DNA of 64,000 nt, from the NCBI GenBank assembly GCA_018105865.1, contig CM030835.1, positions 21,651,024-21,715,023 on the forward strand, in the 5' to 3' direction. Origin of the DNA: Metaphire vulgaris (lineage: Eukaryota; Annelida; Clitellata; Crassiclitellata; Megascolecidae). Under the pieces are notes generated by a model, which saw nothing but the letters and a program-made list of their open reading frames with translations, searched no databases and was not told the origin of the DNA. The translations under genes and the position numbers were made by a program. This document shows positions 50,046-62,254 of this stretch, piece by piece (position 1 is the first letter of the stretch; each line of letters starts with the position of its first letter).

Positions 50046-50550
50046 TTCAAATTTCTAAGGAGCTAATGACCAAGATGGTCATACACATTAAATCTCCGAA
50101 ATCCTCAATATAAAGAACACTGGTATCATTCGATCTATCTGCTGTTACGACTGACCCAACGCTCGGACTCTAGTACGGGACTTACATTTGCCTTTACATT
50201 TATTACAGACAACGTATTTCTATAACGTGCGGAACTTTTACCGTACGCGTCGCCTATCTATGCGTATTTTAAAATCAAAAATACAATACGTATGATACGT
50301 GCGGTCGAATCTTGGCACCATTAATTAATAAATACATATACTTTACAAAGTAATGATATATTGACATTAAGATATCAACCTACTTACCTGTATGTACTTG
50401 CCTGCGTGTACTTACCTGTGTGTAGGATAACGACCTACGGGAAATATATTTTCCCATTGGTATCCCTAGCCTCCAACTAGTACAGCGTTCTAAATTTTGC
50501 TTTAATTCAATTAATGTATTCCTTGTTACTATGGTAATTTGAAGCACTTA

Positions 50551-50946
50551 GGGGCTGTCCATTAATTTTGTCAAAATTTTTGTCCAATTTTGACCCCCAT
50601 CTCCCCTTGTCAACAACTGTTAACTTTCAGTTACCCCCATAATTACGTCAAAACTTTTGACCCCAAATCAACGGCAGGTCCCAATAACAAGGATATTATT
50701 TTTTGTGGTGATGACCATTTTCCCTGGTTTGCTCATCGAGTGTCAAAATGTGATGGTTATGACCTTTTTTCCATGCTTTTTCCATTGTAATAAGTAGTAT
50801 TTCATGAAATTTCCTAGTTTTTGATTATTTGTAAAAAGTGAAATTGTTGACGTCAACTTCTCTTGACCCCCTTCCCCTGTCAACAACTGTCAAACTTTTT
50901 CAAACCCCCTCCCTTTAAATTGTTGACGTATTTAATGGAGAGCCCC
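50551..50946. mobile_element. MITE, GGGGCTGTCCATTAAT family, copy 2
   Basis: The element runs from GGGGCTGTCCATTAATTTTG to TTTAATGGAGAGCCCC with TTA on both sides, in inverse internal orientation to copy 1. Confidence 0.75.
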
Positions 50947-50949
50947 TTA

Positions 50950-51639
50950 GAGTTTAATTATGGATTTATAAAAATAAAGAAATAAAGAAATTTTGTATAC
51001 TTATTTTTCTACATGATCATTTTACTTATGATCTTATGATTTATATGATAATTAATTAATTTTTCTACATGATCATTGTGCTTATACTTATGATTTATGT
51101 TTCTTGTGCTTATGATTTGTGTTCATTGTTCATTGTACATATGATGTAGTTGGAAATAAACTAAAAATCAAATTTTCATATGTTTAATATCAGCTCAAAA
51201 ATTATATCCTTATTAAATGACACTAAAATAATCCATTAATTGAATGATTAGTTATAAGATTATCTTGTTGACTCTCATGGTGTCAAGATGCTTACACTAT
51301 ACCTCTGTCATTTTCTATTGTTATTGACCAGTATTTATTCTAGCCACCTTGACATTGGGAGGAGCTTGAAATGTCTGGGGGGTAACAAGGTTTGTCTTTC
51401 CAAAAATCTTGGCAAGCAGAAAAAGGTCATCCTTCCTTATGTTTTTTATCCTTCTCAAAAAATGCCCTGACAAGCAAAAAAATGGTCATCCTTATATGTT
51501 TTCCATCTCCGAAAAACAAAAAGCCCTTCCTCGTCACACTTTGAGGAGGGAATTTCCATTCCCAAACCAACATATACAAATTTTGGGGAATTTTAAAACT
51601 TGGGAGTGGGGAATTCCCCCAGAGAAGGCCTAGAATAAA
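50950..51639. other. AT-rich intergenic with a CC/GG-rich repeat fragment
   Basis: Words such as CAAGCAAAAAAATGGTCATCC and TTGGGGAATTTTAAAA near 51380-51625 recur inverted near 53640-53945, so this is part of an unassigned dispersed repeat. Confidence 0.45.
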
Positions 51640-52372
51640 CACTGGTTGTTGACTTGCAGTGCTTTACTTATAGATACTTATATGCGGGAACTCACTATTC
51701 ACTACCATCTTCGTGATTTGTATCGTATTAGGAAATTTCTAAATACACCTGCATTAATGCTCTTGGCAAATGCCTTAGTGTCTAGCCATCTTGATTACTG
51801 CAACTCCCATCTCTTTGGCATCTCAAAATCCAACCTGGCTAAACTCCAACGCGTTCAAAATTTACTGGCTCTGGTGGTTTCAAAACCCCAAAACGTGAAC
51901 ATATAACCCCAGTTCGAAAGGGTCTTCATTGGCTTCAAAATAATTAAAGAAAGGATAGACCTTAAAATCTGTCTTCAGGTATACAAAACACTTTATCACA
52001 AGGAATCTAGTTACCTTCTTTCTAAATTTTATGTGCAAACAAGCAAAAACCAGATCCTCGTCTGCAATAGTTCTCTCCCTCTAGCTCCCATACTCGGAGA
52101 GTTCTTGGTTCTGATGCCTTTTCAGTGGCTGCCCCCAAACTCTGGAACTCATTGCCTCAACATGTGCGCATTGCAAATTCATTACAGATTTTTAGAAAAA
52201 GATTACAACCCCATCTTTTTGACCTGGCCTATCCACCATAGACTGTCACCCGTTTACCTGGCCCATATTCTGGATTTGACCTGGATCTTTAATTATTTGG
52301 ATTTGGGGTGCCATCGGTTGATGCTCCTGTACATTATGAAGTGGTCCTATAGAAGTTTAAGATTAGATTAGA
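51640..52372 (+). mobile_element. CR1-like LINE C-terminal relic
   Basis: The plus frames contain LANALVSSHLDYCNSHLFGI, KLQRVQNLLALVV and, shifted, APKLWNSLPQHVRIANSLQ and RKRLQPHLFDL. These are ordered RT-thumb and C-terminal LINE motifs with frameshifts. Confidence 0.8.
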
Positions 52373-52975
52373 TCTCTTTTGGTATCTGCGGGCCCTGGTA
52401 CTGACGCGAATTGATTACTGTAACGGTGTGCTTCTTGGACTTCCGGATACTAGACTGAACCGCATACAATCAGTGCTGAACCAGGCTGCGCGAGTGATTT
52501 CCGGCTGTCGCTGGGGTGACCACGTCACTCCTCTCCTTAGAGATCGACTCCACTGGCTCCGTGTTTCACATCGCATTATAATAATATTATCTACAAGCGC
52601 TGTTGGCTTACGTTTCGGGCTTTACACGATCCATTCTGTCCTAATTATCTAATTGTACTTGTACGGAGATGGACTGTGATCGAGAGGAGATCGGTTCGCA
52701 GGTCCAGTCGCAGATTGCAGTTGTTGGTCCCTCCCCCGTCCAAGACCCCTAAGTTTGGGGAAAGATCATTCGCGCGGGGGAATCCCGCCCTGTGGAACTC
52801 TCTTCCAGACAATGTGACTGGAGCAGTCTCAGCTGGACTTTTCATTAGAAATTTGAAGACACATTTATTTAATATTGGATATGAACTGTGTTAAGCGCTC
52901 TTGTTGTAGGCCTTAGCCTTGTCTACTGCGCTATATAAATTGTCAATAAATAAATAAATAAATCTACTTTCCAAC
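52373..52975 (+). mobile_element. Second CR1-like LINE C-terminal relic with 3' tail
   Basis: LTRIDYCNGVLLGLPDTRLN, QAARVISGC, VTPLLRDRLHWL and NPALWNSLPDNVTGA mark the C-terminus of a different LINE subfamily. It ends TGTTAAGCGCTCTTG...GCGCTATATAAATTGTC and (AAAT)n. Its tail is the one found at the end of zinc-finger gene C. Confidence 0.85.
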
Positions 52976-53993
52976 GTTATAACGATTACAATGATCATAA
53001 CGACATATCATTTGAATAATTCTCTGCTCTTTTTTCTATACTATAATGAATGTTTAATTTGAGCGATTGATTTGCTATAGTATGCATTTAGCTGGTATGA
53101 TGTTTCGTTGGAAAATAAACCAATAAACCAATAAACCAATAATATTTTTAGGACGCCGATGCATTCAAAGGATGTTTCCCTCAAGGTAGGTTCCTACAAG
53201 CAAAATGGTAAATTAATTAGTCATTTCTGTGCACTCACCTGATCGTCGTTGCATTCATTCATTGAGCACTGTCGCATTTGTGTTCCGATGAAAATGTTCG
53301 CAGATCTGTCTCTTGCTAAGGGCGTAAAATTACATCAGCCGAACAGTTACGGTTTTTACCTTACATCTTTGTAACTGTAATAAGCAGTTAATCTATTTTG
53401 CGCTATTACTTTTTCGCATTGCAATTTGCTGCCATTTTTTCCACAAGTGAAACCGAGCGGTACTTGCGACATGCCATTCCAGTACAACAAAGTTGAATAC
53501 CTACAATGTGCCGCCATACATGGCTCGAAATGCATGAACGCCAGTGGACAATTGATTGATTGCATCGCTCCTTTAGGTGCGTACTAATTTAATAATAACT
53601 TGCTTGAGTGTTTATTCTCGACCTTCTCTGAGGGGAATTCCCCCCAATGTTTTAAAATCCTCCAAATTTATGTTGTATGGGGATGGAAATCCCCCTCCAA
53701 GTGTGACGACGGGGAGCTTTAATTTTTTTGGAGAGGGAAAAATGGAAGGGTGACGATTTTTGCTTGCCAGGGCATTTGAGAAGGGTAACAAACAATAGGA
53801 AGGTTGGAAGAATGACTTTTTTGGCTTGTCACCACATTAAAAGGGAGATAACCTTGTTTTTGCTTGTCAAGGTTTTTGGAGACTCAGATCTTACCCCCCC
53901 CCCCCCAATTTTAAAATTCCCCCAATGTCAAAGTGGCTAGAATAAACACTGAACATGCTTTCTGTAAGTAAGCTTAAACTAGGATAGCCATAA

Positions 53994-54120
53994 CATCATC
54001 ATCATCATTATCTTCATCGGCAACACTATCGTCATCATTATATCATCATCATCATCTCCACCAACACCACCATCATCTCCATCAACACCATCATTATGAT
54101 CGTCATCAGGTTCAGTCAAG
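53994..54120. repeat. (CAT)n-type degenerate microsatellite
   Basis: CATCAT/CACCAC/CATTAT triplets, in intron 2 of fibrinogen-related gene 2. Similar TCGTCG and CATCAT patches occur at 54285-54335. Confidence 0.85.
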
Positions 54121-54597
54121 TCTGCGTCGACTTCTGGTAATACCAAGGATATACCTTCATTTTCTTTTCTTTACAGTTTCATTTAACTTATTCATATCCA
54201 TCCATCATAAATTCCATTAATCTATCTCGTGGTTGTCTTCCTCCTCTTCTAGTTCATTTAACTTTATCCAGAATAATCGCTTTTCCAGAGTGTCTCCGAT
54301 CATCATCGTCTTCGTCGTCGTCGTCGTCATTGCCATCTTGTTCTATCAGTCTGTCTCGATTCTTTGTCAAATCACGAATATAGGACTACTTTCCTTTTCT
54401 TTTTTACACAGCTTCAGCTAACTCGTTCGTAGCCTTTCTCTTTATATAAAATTGTATAGCATTCCACTTTAGCCAGTATAATCGCTTTTTCTAGAGTGCC
54501 TCTGATCTTCATTATATGTCCACTGTACAAAGTATCTCAACCTCTGTCCCACCATTCTGGCTTCTTGAGAGATTTCTGGTTGAAGCGTACAAGAGAT

Positions 54598-55600
54598 AGT
54601 AAAGTAAGTAAAGTAAAATCTCGTGGAGTTATACAGCGCCAAGAAAAGCAGCACAACAGTAGATACTAATTCTTAGGCACACAACCTCTCTTAAAATAGC
54701 CATAGGAAAGGTATGAGGTCAGCCAGGCAATAGTCAACATCCGAAGAGCAATGAGGCCAGGTTGTTACAGCTATGGGTGGAATGATTTAAGGAAAAGGAA
54801 TGATTTAAGTGTAGACCTGAAGACTTGAGGAGATAATGCAGAATTATAGGAAATGAGGATTCAGATTTTATTGTTTGAAAGTGTTCAAGTGTGCGGAGAG
54901 AAGCTGGGACCGAGTTCAAAAGTTCAGTTGCAGCGTATGAGAAGGCACGGTTGCAAATTTTCAGGGATGACTGATTCAGTGGACGTGAAAGAGTGAGATG
55001 AGATGAAAGTGTGGGTCTAGGAGACTGAGAGGTTAATAGTGATCTAAGGTAGACAGTATTTGATGACTGAAGTGAGCTATATGTAAGTGTTATTATCTTA
55101 TATTGGTTGTAAGTTTGATTGTAAGTGTTATTATCTTATATACGTTCTGTTATTTTGAGCCAATGTAATGATTTTAGTATGGGTGAAATATGAGAGAATT
55201 TAGGTGACTTAGTAACAGCATGAGCAAGTGCATTTTGTATTGAATGCAATTTGTTGATGGAGGCTTTGGGAAGGTCATAGTAGAGGGAGTTACAATAATC
55301 TAATTTGGAATGGACTATTGAGGTGGCAATTGTGGAGGCAGTTTTAGTATCTAGACAAGGGCGTAGGCGGCGAAGGTCACGAATATGAACATAGCAGGCT
55401 TTTGAAAGTGTGAATCCGCGATTTCTTGCAGTTAGAACAGGGATTATTGTGGTGTCAGGGGCCAAAACTAGTTTAGGATTGTCATTTATTTGAGTTGTTG
55501 AGATAGTCCAATTAAAAGAAACTCTGTCTTAGATGGGTTGAGAGCGAGGAAATTAGATGACATCCTCGCAGATATTGATGAGAATAAATAATTCAGTGGT
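54598..55600 (-). mobile_element. CR1-like LINE relic, second copy of the 4.5-kb element
   Basis: The minus strand carries APDTTIIPVLTARNRGF, CLDTKTASTIATSIVHSKLD, YCNSLYYDLP and NSVPASLRTLEHFQTI, parallel to 4650-5350. The 3' end (GCACAACAGTAG) is the same. It lacks the YADD region and upstream parts. It lies in intron 2 of fibrinogen-related gene 2. Confidence 0.85.
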
Positions 55601-56014
55601 GCATTCAAAGTTTTTCGTGACTACAGTGTAGTTTCTTGAAATAAGAAATCTACGGACACCAAGAATTGCATCAATATGATTAATCTGATCACTATTTGCG
55701 ATCTCGTTTTCTATAATTCTTTACTTTTCTATGTCTTTACAATGGTTTTCAGATATACCAATGCATTAGGAAACACTATAAAATCACGCTATAAATATTA
55801 TACTATTAAAGAAAATTGTTTCAGTGGTCTGTGGACTGGCAGATTCTTTTCAATATTGATACATGTTCTGCAATGCATGTTGGAAAATCTAACAATGGCA
55901 ATTAATATATTTAACCCCTTGACCGTGTATTTAACTGTAACTCAATGTAAAATGGACGGATATATCCGGGATCCGCAGTTAAGGAGTTAAGGGGAGAAGT
56001 TCTAACCACAACAG

Positions 56015-56490
56015 AAAAAGAGACTTGGGGTGATCATCCATAGAAGTATGAATGTATCTCAACAATGCATGGAGGCAGCAAAAATGGAAACCAAATGTTG
56101 GGGATGATGAAAAGGGCATTGAGTCAAAACAAAGAGATAATCGTAAAACTATATATTAAAGTCATTATTAAGTCATTATCAAGTCATTAGTAAGGCCTCA
56201 TCTACAATACTGTGCTCAGACATGGAATCCATTCTTGAAAAAGATAGAGAACTTTTAGAAAAGGTGCAAAGGCGAGCAACGATGATGCCATACGATCGAT
56301 TCTTTACATTGGCGCACTATAACAGCACATGAGGCCACATATGCAAATTATTTAAGCAGTGAGTGAGTCCAAGAAAGAACAATTTTTTAGTACAACGGTT
56401 GTGGACAAATGGAACAGTTTGGGCGAGTTCGGAGTGACATTTGAAGCAGAAAACGGATTAAAAGGCTACCTAAGAAAACTACGTTATTGA
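56015..56490 (+). mobile_element. CR1-like LINE relic (another subfamily)
   Basis: Plus-strand fragments EKDLGVIIHRSMNVSQQC, SLVRPHLQYCAQTWNPF and LLEKVQRRAT are typical LINE C-terminal thumb motifs. An (ATT)n tract follows at 56548-56625. Confidence 0.8.
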
Positions 56491-56544
56491 ATGTGAAGAT
56501 TTTACTTCAGTGGTTTTCACACAGGCTTACTTAGCCATCTAAAC

Positions 56545-56547
<3 letters not shown>

Positions 56548-56625
<78 letters not shown>
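56548..56625. repeat. (ATT)n microsatellite
   Basis: About 78 bp of ATT triplets downstream of the LINE relic. Confidence 0.95.
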
Positions 56626-57484
56626 GCATCGCTCGTGGATGACGGTTTATTAATACGGTCCTTTTACTCACTGATTTCTTGTAAGGTCCTCTAATCCGGG
56701 AAATAGCGTTATTATTATTATCATCGATTCAGCATCATACTTTATTCTGTTAATTATTGTCCATGCTTAACAGGATTCACTGTTGCACAAGACACTTTCA
56801 ACTTTGCCCTGAATCAAACTAACGTACCGCTGCCTTGCATTAGCAACTGGATCATTCTGATGGATCGTTACAACGGAACTGTTAATTTCAATCGCAACTG
56901 GCTGATTATAAGCAAGGATTCGGTGGTCTGTTGACGTCTGAATTCTGGATTGGAAACGACAAAATTCACCTGATAACAAGTCAACCATCCGTGACTTATA
57001 GGTTACGCTTTGAGGTAAGTTTGCACTTCAATCATGATTCACTTTAAAATCAACTGTATCAACTTACTTTATATTTTACTTTATTTAAGAATTTGACTTG
57101 ATGTATAATACTCTGTCTGCTATATTATACAATTTTAATGTATCAGGTTGCCTCCCTGGCAGGATTTGTTTCCCTTTAGGTAACCCTTTTCTTCTCAGCA
57201 TAACACCTATAACTCTTTTCTACTATATTATGTACTACTCAGTGTTGGGTAAACTCATGCAATACATGATTTAACTGAAACTCTCAACTCATGCTCAATG
57301 AAATGAGTTTAAACTCAAACTCAAATCACTGGGCTTTGAATGAGTTAAATCAAACTTTTAATTATGTGAGTTAACTCATCAATTCATTTTTTACGAAAAT
57401 ATAAGTGGTTCACAATATCCAAGATTGCTATTTTATATTTGAGTAATAAGCTTGCAGTGACATAACTGTATTAACTTTGGTATA

Positions 57485-57553
57485 GGGGCTGTCCATTAAC
57501 AAAATATGGGGAGGGGTCTGAAAAAGTTTGACAGTTGTTGACAGGGGTAGGTG
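57485..57553. mobile_element. Truncated copy of the GGGGCTGTCC MITE
   Basis: It starts GGGGCTGTCCATTAAC and matches the first ~70 bp of the family (TTTGACAGTTGTTGACAGGG), then breaks off. No right end. Confidence 0.6.
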
Positions 57554-58171
57554 TCCAGACGAAGAGTCAATACTAATAAACTCTACTTCATCTTCTTCAT
57601 ATTCCTGAAAGCCCTCAAATTCTTTCCGAAAATTGCTATCATCAGTTATGGTGTGTGTCGGTTTTGAAACTTTAATTTAAAAAATTTCCTGGACTCAACT
57701 GATAGGCTGTAGTCATAGCCTCAGCAATTTTGTCAAATATGTGGCTATCTATCAAATGTCTACCTAACAGTGCTACTGAATGTCATACAAGATTATTGTC
57801 GATCCAGTGACTAGTCATACCCATGTAGCTCTGTTGATTCAAACTCGTAATTCACATCAGTTGAAAAGAGTTAACTCAAACTCACAATTCACTACAGATG
57901 AGTTAATTCGTGAGTTTAAACTCACTTGAATTAACTCGTACCCAACACTGTATGTATTATTTACTGAATATTCATGTATATTATTAACTTGTAATATGGC
58001 TACTTCTCAAGTTTCTTTTTGTCTTTACACGAATGTGTATATATAGACCAAAATTGGTCATGTGAATATTCTGTAATTTGTTTTAATCTTATTATAATTT
58101 CAAATGATGTCATTTATTGCAATTGATGATGTCTGATAATTGATTTGAATAAATAAACTTCAATCAATCAA

Positions 58172-58575
58172 GGAGCTGTCCATTAATTACGTCAACAATT
58201 TGAGGGAGAGGGAGTTTGAAAAAGTTTGACAGTTGTTGACAGGGGGAGGGAGTCAAGAGAAGTTGACGTCAACAATTTCACTTTTTACAAATAATCAAAA
58301 ACTAGGAAATTTCATGGAATACTACTTATTATAATGGAAAAAGCATGGCAAAAAAGGTCATAACCATTACATTTTGACACTCAATGAGCAAAAAAGAGAA
58401 AATGGTCATCATCGCAAAAAATATTAACCTTGTTATTGGGACCTGTCATTGGTCTGGGGTGGGGTCAAAGTTTTTGACGTAATTATGGGGGTTAACTGAA
58501 AGTTGACAGTTGTTGACAATGGGGAGGGGGTCAAAACTTGCCCAAAAATTGTTGACATAATTAATGGACAGCCCC
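58172..58575. mobile_element. MITE, GGGGCTGTCC family, copy 4
   Basis: The element runs from GGAGCTGTCCATTAATTACG to TAATTAATGGACAGCCCC, flanked by CAATCAA on both sides (58165-58171, 58576-58582). The flank is itself CAAT-repetitive, so the 7-bp duplication may be coincidental. Same orientation as copy 1. Confidence 0.78.
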
Positions 58576-59181
58576 CAATCAAATCTCGTCTTCGTCTCCG
58601 TGAGCATAATATTCCCATTACCTGATGCGGTGTCGAGCACGAAATCCATTGTTTGCGAAATAATACCTGTCTAGTTTATATGATGCCATTTTTACAGTGG
58701 CGGCTCCAGCATTTGGTAAGTGGTGCCCTCAAACCCTCCTGTGAAGCCGCCTTTGCGTTTTTTTAAACACCAACCCTTTCAGTTTTTAACATAGCCAAGA
58801 CCGCTACGCATTCCAACTATGAACATCTTCCATTAATTAATGTCATGTTTAATTTAGATTTACATCTCCATCATTTTCAAACGCACTGTTTCAAACTAAA
58901 AGCGATCTATGAATTATTTTGTGCAGAATCCGTCGCAGCTTGAAGCGTCCCCTCTATTCCGCCAATATAGCCTACAGTATATTTCTGCTCCATCGAGAGG
59001 TCAATTAATAGTTGATGCTGTTACAGACCGGGCTCAAAGTACCTGTATATATGGACTCGTGTTTCATGTGCTTCTTCTCACACAGGGCAGTCCCTACTGA
59101 ACCACTTTAAACCTTGTTATATTATATTATATTATTATATTATATTATGTGTTGCGGTTCCTTCAAGTTCTTTTGAAATCC

Positions 59182-59286
59182 CAGCGGCGTTTGGCGTCGG
59201 GTGGTCGTTCAACTGCTGCTTTTATGCATGCCTGACATGCGACTATTCGTCTACATCTGGTGGCGCACACTTGTGGACCTCAATGT
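59182..59286 (+). pseudogene. Duplicated fragment of the fibrinogen terminal exon
   Basis: The sequence encodes GWSFNCCFYACLTCDYSS and aligns with 60848-60957, including about 40 bp beyond the stop of gene 2. It lacks the seven or so bases that create the TAA in gene 2, so its frame stays open to 59378. It lies in intron 3 of gene 2. Confidence 0.7.
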
Positions 59287-59388
59287 TCATGTTTCTTGTT
59301 GCTCACGTGTGCTGCTTCCTGAGATGCTTGTGCGTTGGTATTTACGACTGCCCGAAGTTTAATACACATAGGCCTTAGGGATGTGCGG

Positions 59389-60580
59389 GTATACCCGTAC
59401 CCGCGGGTATACCCTACCCGTACCCGTACTCGCGGGTACGGGTCGGGTAGGGTACACATTTTTTCGGGTACGGGTCTGGTACGGGTATAGCGCTACGGGT
59501 ACAGGTATACCCGTTTTACCCGAAAAATTATGTTTTCATTTCTCACTACTATAGCAAATTAGCAATGCAGTAATGGAAAAATATTATTGAGTAACGCGTA
59601 TTAGTGTAACTTTTATATCGCGTTCAGTTTGTCAGACTGTCAGACAGCATACATTTTACTTACTGAAAGCATAAAGGAAGTACAGATGACGTCATCTGAC
59701 ATCATCAGTAGTGTAATAATAAATATATAATTTTAATGGCGTCCTCTGACTCCTCCAGCAAGAAAGTTCCTTTGTAAATCGTATTGTTGCTTAACTTAAG
59801 CTCTAATGCCTGCTCATAGATAAATTATATCTACTAAATATTTTAAACAAGCCCATCGAGTCTTCTAGAAGTTCTATTCCATGTCCGACATTCATGTAGG
59901 CTTAGGCTAGCTGACTAGTTGTATTACACAATGTTACCAACCAGTAGTCCAGACTCCAGACTCCAGAACCCCAGAGAGAACCCGGGTCTACTATTTGCCA
60001 AGTGGATTACCCTGATTCCTAAGTCTTAGATCTGTCCTAATCTAAACACGCGTGCTATTTACAATGAATTAGTTATCCCAATTTCGTCCAGGGCAGTTCG
60101 GATATCTCATTATGATGGGCGAATGAAAATACAGTATCCTATACTGCCTCCCCCGGCGCCCAATCAATATAGTACAATGCAAAGTCGATATTATATAGGT
60201 GATTGGGTGGTATATACTTTCAACCGTAATTGATGGTAGCCAGTAGCCCCTAGCCGAGCTGCCCTGGATGACAAAGCGAAGGGTGTAACTGCAATTACAG
60301 CAGTAGGCCTATAACTGATGCAGTACAGGGTGGGATGAAGAAGTAAGATGCAGCCGAAATCTTTCATGTGCTGAATGCAATATTTAAAATGTAGCAGGAT
60401 TGAATATCTGTGTGAAATTTTCCAAATTCCAACCAATGTCAGGTTTGGGTACGGGTAGGGTACACAGCTTTCGGGTACGGGTCTGGTACGGCTATAGCGC
60501 TAGCGGGTACGGGTAAGATAGAAAAGTTTTTGCACGGGTACGGGTAGGGTAGACATTTTGCTGTACCCGCACATCTCTAA
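59389..60580. mobile_element. Probable DNA transposon derivative with GATGTGCGGGTA termini
   Basis: The left end AGGGATGTGCGGGTATACCC and the inverted right end AGAGATGTGCGGGTACAGC pair. Subterminal arrays of GGGTACGGGTAGGGTA words lie inside both ends. No clear target duplication and no transposase ORF. It lies in intron 3 of fibrinogen-related gene 2. Confidence 0.6.
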
Positions 60581-60957
60581 TATTAGTCCTACGTGATCAG
60601 CTGCATATTGAAGTTTTCGCTTTTTTGCAGGTTCAGGCGCTTGATTCGTCCAACTGGTATTACGCTGACTATACGTCATTCGTCGTCGACTCGGAATCCA
60701 ACGGTTACACGCTCCATTTGTCTGGATTCCAGGGAAACGCCGGCGATTCAATGGTTAGCCCGCAACTTCCATCGGTTGGAAATCTCAATGGGATGAAATT
60801 TTCAACGCCTGACGTCGACAACGATCTTGAAAGCCGCTACTCTTGTGCAGCGGAGTTTGGCGGCGGATGGTGGTTCAACTGCTGCTTTTATGCATGCCTG
60901 ACGTGCGACTATTAATTTTTCGTCTAAGTTCTGGTGGTACACACTTGTGAACCTCAA

Positions 60958-61545
60958 CGAGGGCAAGGAGAATCTGCGAGCAGGCAGAATGATGATGATG
61001 GCTATAGCATAGCAACCAACTTAATAACAGGGAAATCTGATGTAAGCTTACTTCACGCGTCGCTCTTTGTTGTCTCTCTCAAAGTTATTATCCGAAATTT
61101 CTTGTTCTTTTTGTCAGTGATATTTTCTCAGATTTGTCTTTGTGCTGTGTGCTTGTGCGTAGTTTTCATACATAAATGCAAATCAATTAGACTAATGCAC
61201 GTTGTACTTTTAAAGTAATTCAGTACTTATATTTCTGTTACAATACTGTAATAAACGAAGTTACCTGTCCCGTAATTATTTATTTATATTATAAAGCAGG
61301 AATCGTAACTTGACCGTATTTCCAGGTATCAACTGTTCCAAGGTGTGCACATTTGGTGTTGTCCTGTTACACCGTGCTGCAAAGATGATAGGACCAACTA
61401 ATTCGAAACCCCGTTTCGGAAATAGGGAAGTTTGTATATGTGAATAGGGTCTACAATGGAGCCCTGAACCTGTCCCAGGACAGAGAACATGATGATGATG
61501 ATGATGATGATTATTATTATTATTATTATTATTATGATGATGATG

Positions 61546-61584
<39 letters not shown>

Positions 61585-61980
61585 ATTTGAAGACACTTCA
61601 CAGTATATTTTAATTTTGCTCAGATTTTTAAACTCAGATTCGCATGTTCACATTGGCATAGAAACTCATTAAATATATTTCGTTCTCGGCAGCGAAGGGG
61701 GTTTAACCCTCAACCGCCCTGGCTACGCCACTGGATGCAGTCACTAATGACGTCAGTAGACAGAGAAAATGTATAAATTAGTGAGAAAATAGCATTAAAG
61801 ATTGAACTGCTAGACATCATATCAAGAAAACGGTCACTGTGCAGTTTTTGGGTCACCTTGTATACAGTGTAAATTGAATTAGTTTTAATCTGCCTATAGC
61901 ATTTGTATTTTATATTTAGGCCTAATAGGTTATGTTATTTTTAAATTTGCTTTGTGCCTCAACTGTTGTGTAAGCTATGT
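60958..61980. other. 3' flank of fibrinogen-related gene 2
   Basis: An AATAAA lies at 61250-61255. A (CAT)/(ATT) microsatellite occupies 61491-61582 and generates spurious Asn/His-rich ORFs. No other gene seen. Confidence 0.45.
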
Positions 61981-61989
61981 CGTATTTCC

Positions 61990-62244
61990 CAAAGCTCGAT
62001 CATACGTATCACGCGCTAGAATACGTTAGCAAATAAATACACCTTAGGCCTGCAGGGCCATGAAATTGCGTCAATTACCGCAGTATGTTAACCATTTACC
62101 TGATATTGCTCGCTAAGTAAGCAAATTATAAGTAACCGATCAGACTTACAAAATACGCGTATCATACGCGTATTTTATTTTTTATTCATACGCACGTATT
62201 TTAACGTATTTTATTTTGTCATACGCGTATGATCGAGCTTTTTG
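61990..62244. mobile_element. hAT-type MITE, TSD GTATTTCC
   Basis: The ends CAAAGCTCGATCATACG and, inverted, CAAAAAGCTCGATCATACG are flanked by perfect GTATTTCC duplications (61982-61989, 62245-62252). The 255-bp body is rich in ACGCGTAT words. Confidence 0.85.
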
Positions 62245-62254
62245 GTATTTCCAG

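Larger units (their letters stand above)
53152..60915 (+). pseudogene. Fibrinogen-related gene 2 (FN2-like module + fibrinogen domain), one-base frameshift
   Basis: Four exons are supported: 53152-53185, 53448-53576, 56774-57014 and 60631-60915. All are bounded by AG/GT and phases join (1,1,0) once one missing base in exon 3 is allowed. Exon 2 reads SGTCDMPFQYNKVEYLQC, matching C-x2-PF-x-Y-x7-C of fibronectin type II, but the usual Trp before the third cysteine is absent. Exon 3 begins the fibrinogen domain (MDRYNGTVNFNRNW). After a deletion at 56901/56902 it continues DYKQGFGG, then EFWIGNDKIHLITSQ. Exon 4 has DVDND, GGGWWFNCCFYACLTCDY and an immediate TAA, so about 45 C-terminal residues are missing. 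No signal-peptide exon was located. A sequencing error could explain the frameshift but not the short end. Confidence 0.72.

Noticed and set aside
56767..56988. Minus-strand ORF over exon 3 of fibrinogen gene 2
   Set aside because: Shadow of the plus-strand fibrinogen coding sequence.
58695..58760. Third copy of the CAGTGGCGGCTC hAT MITE
   Set aside because: Only the left end is convincing; the right end and TSD are missing, so it was not listed.
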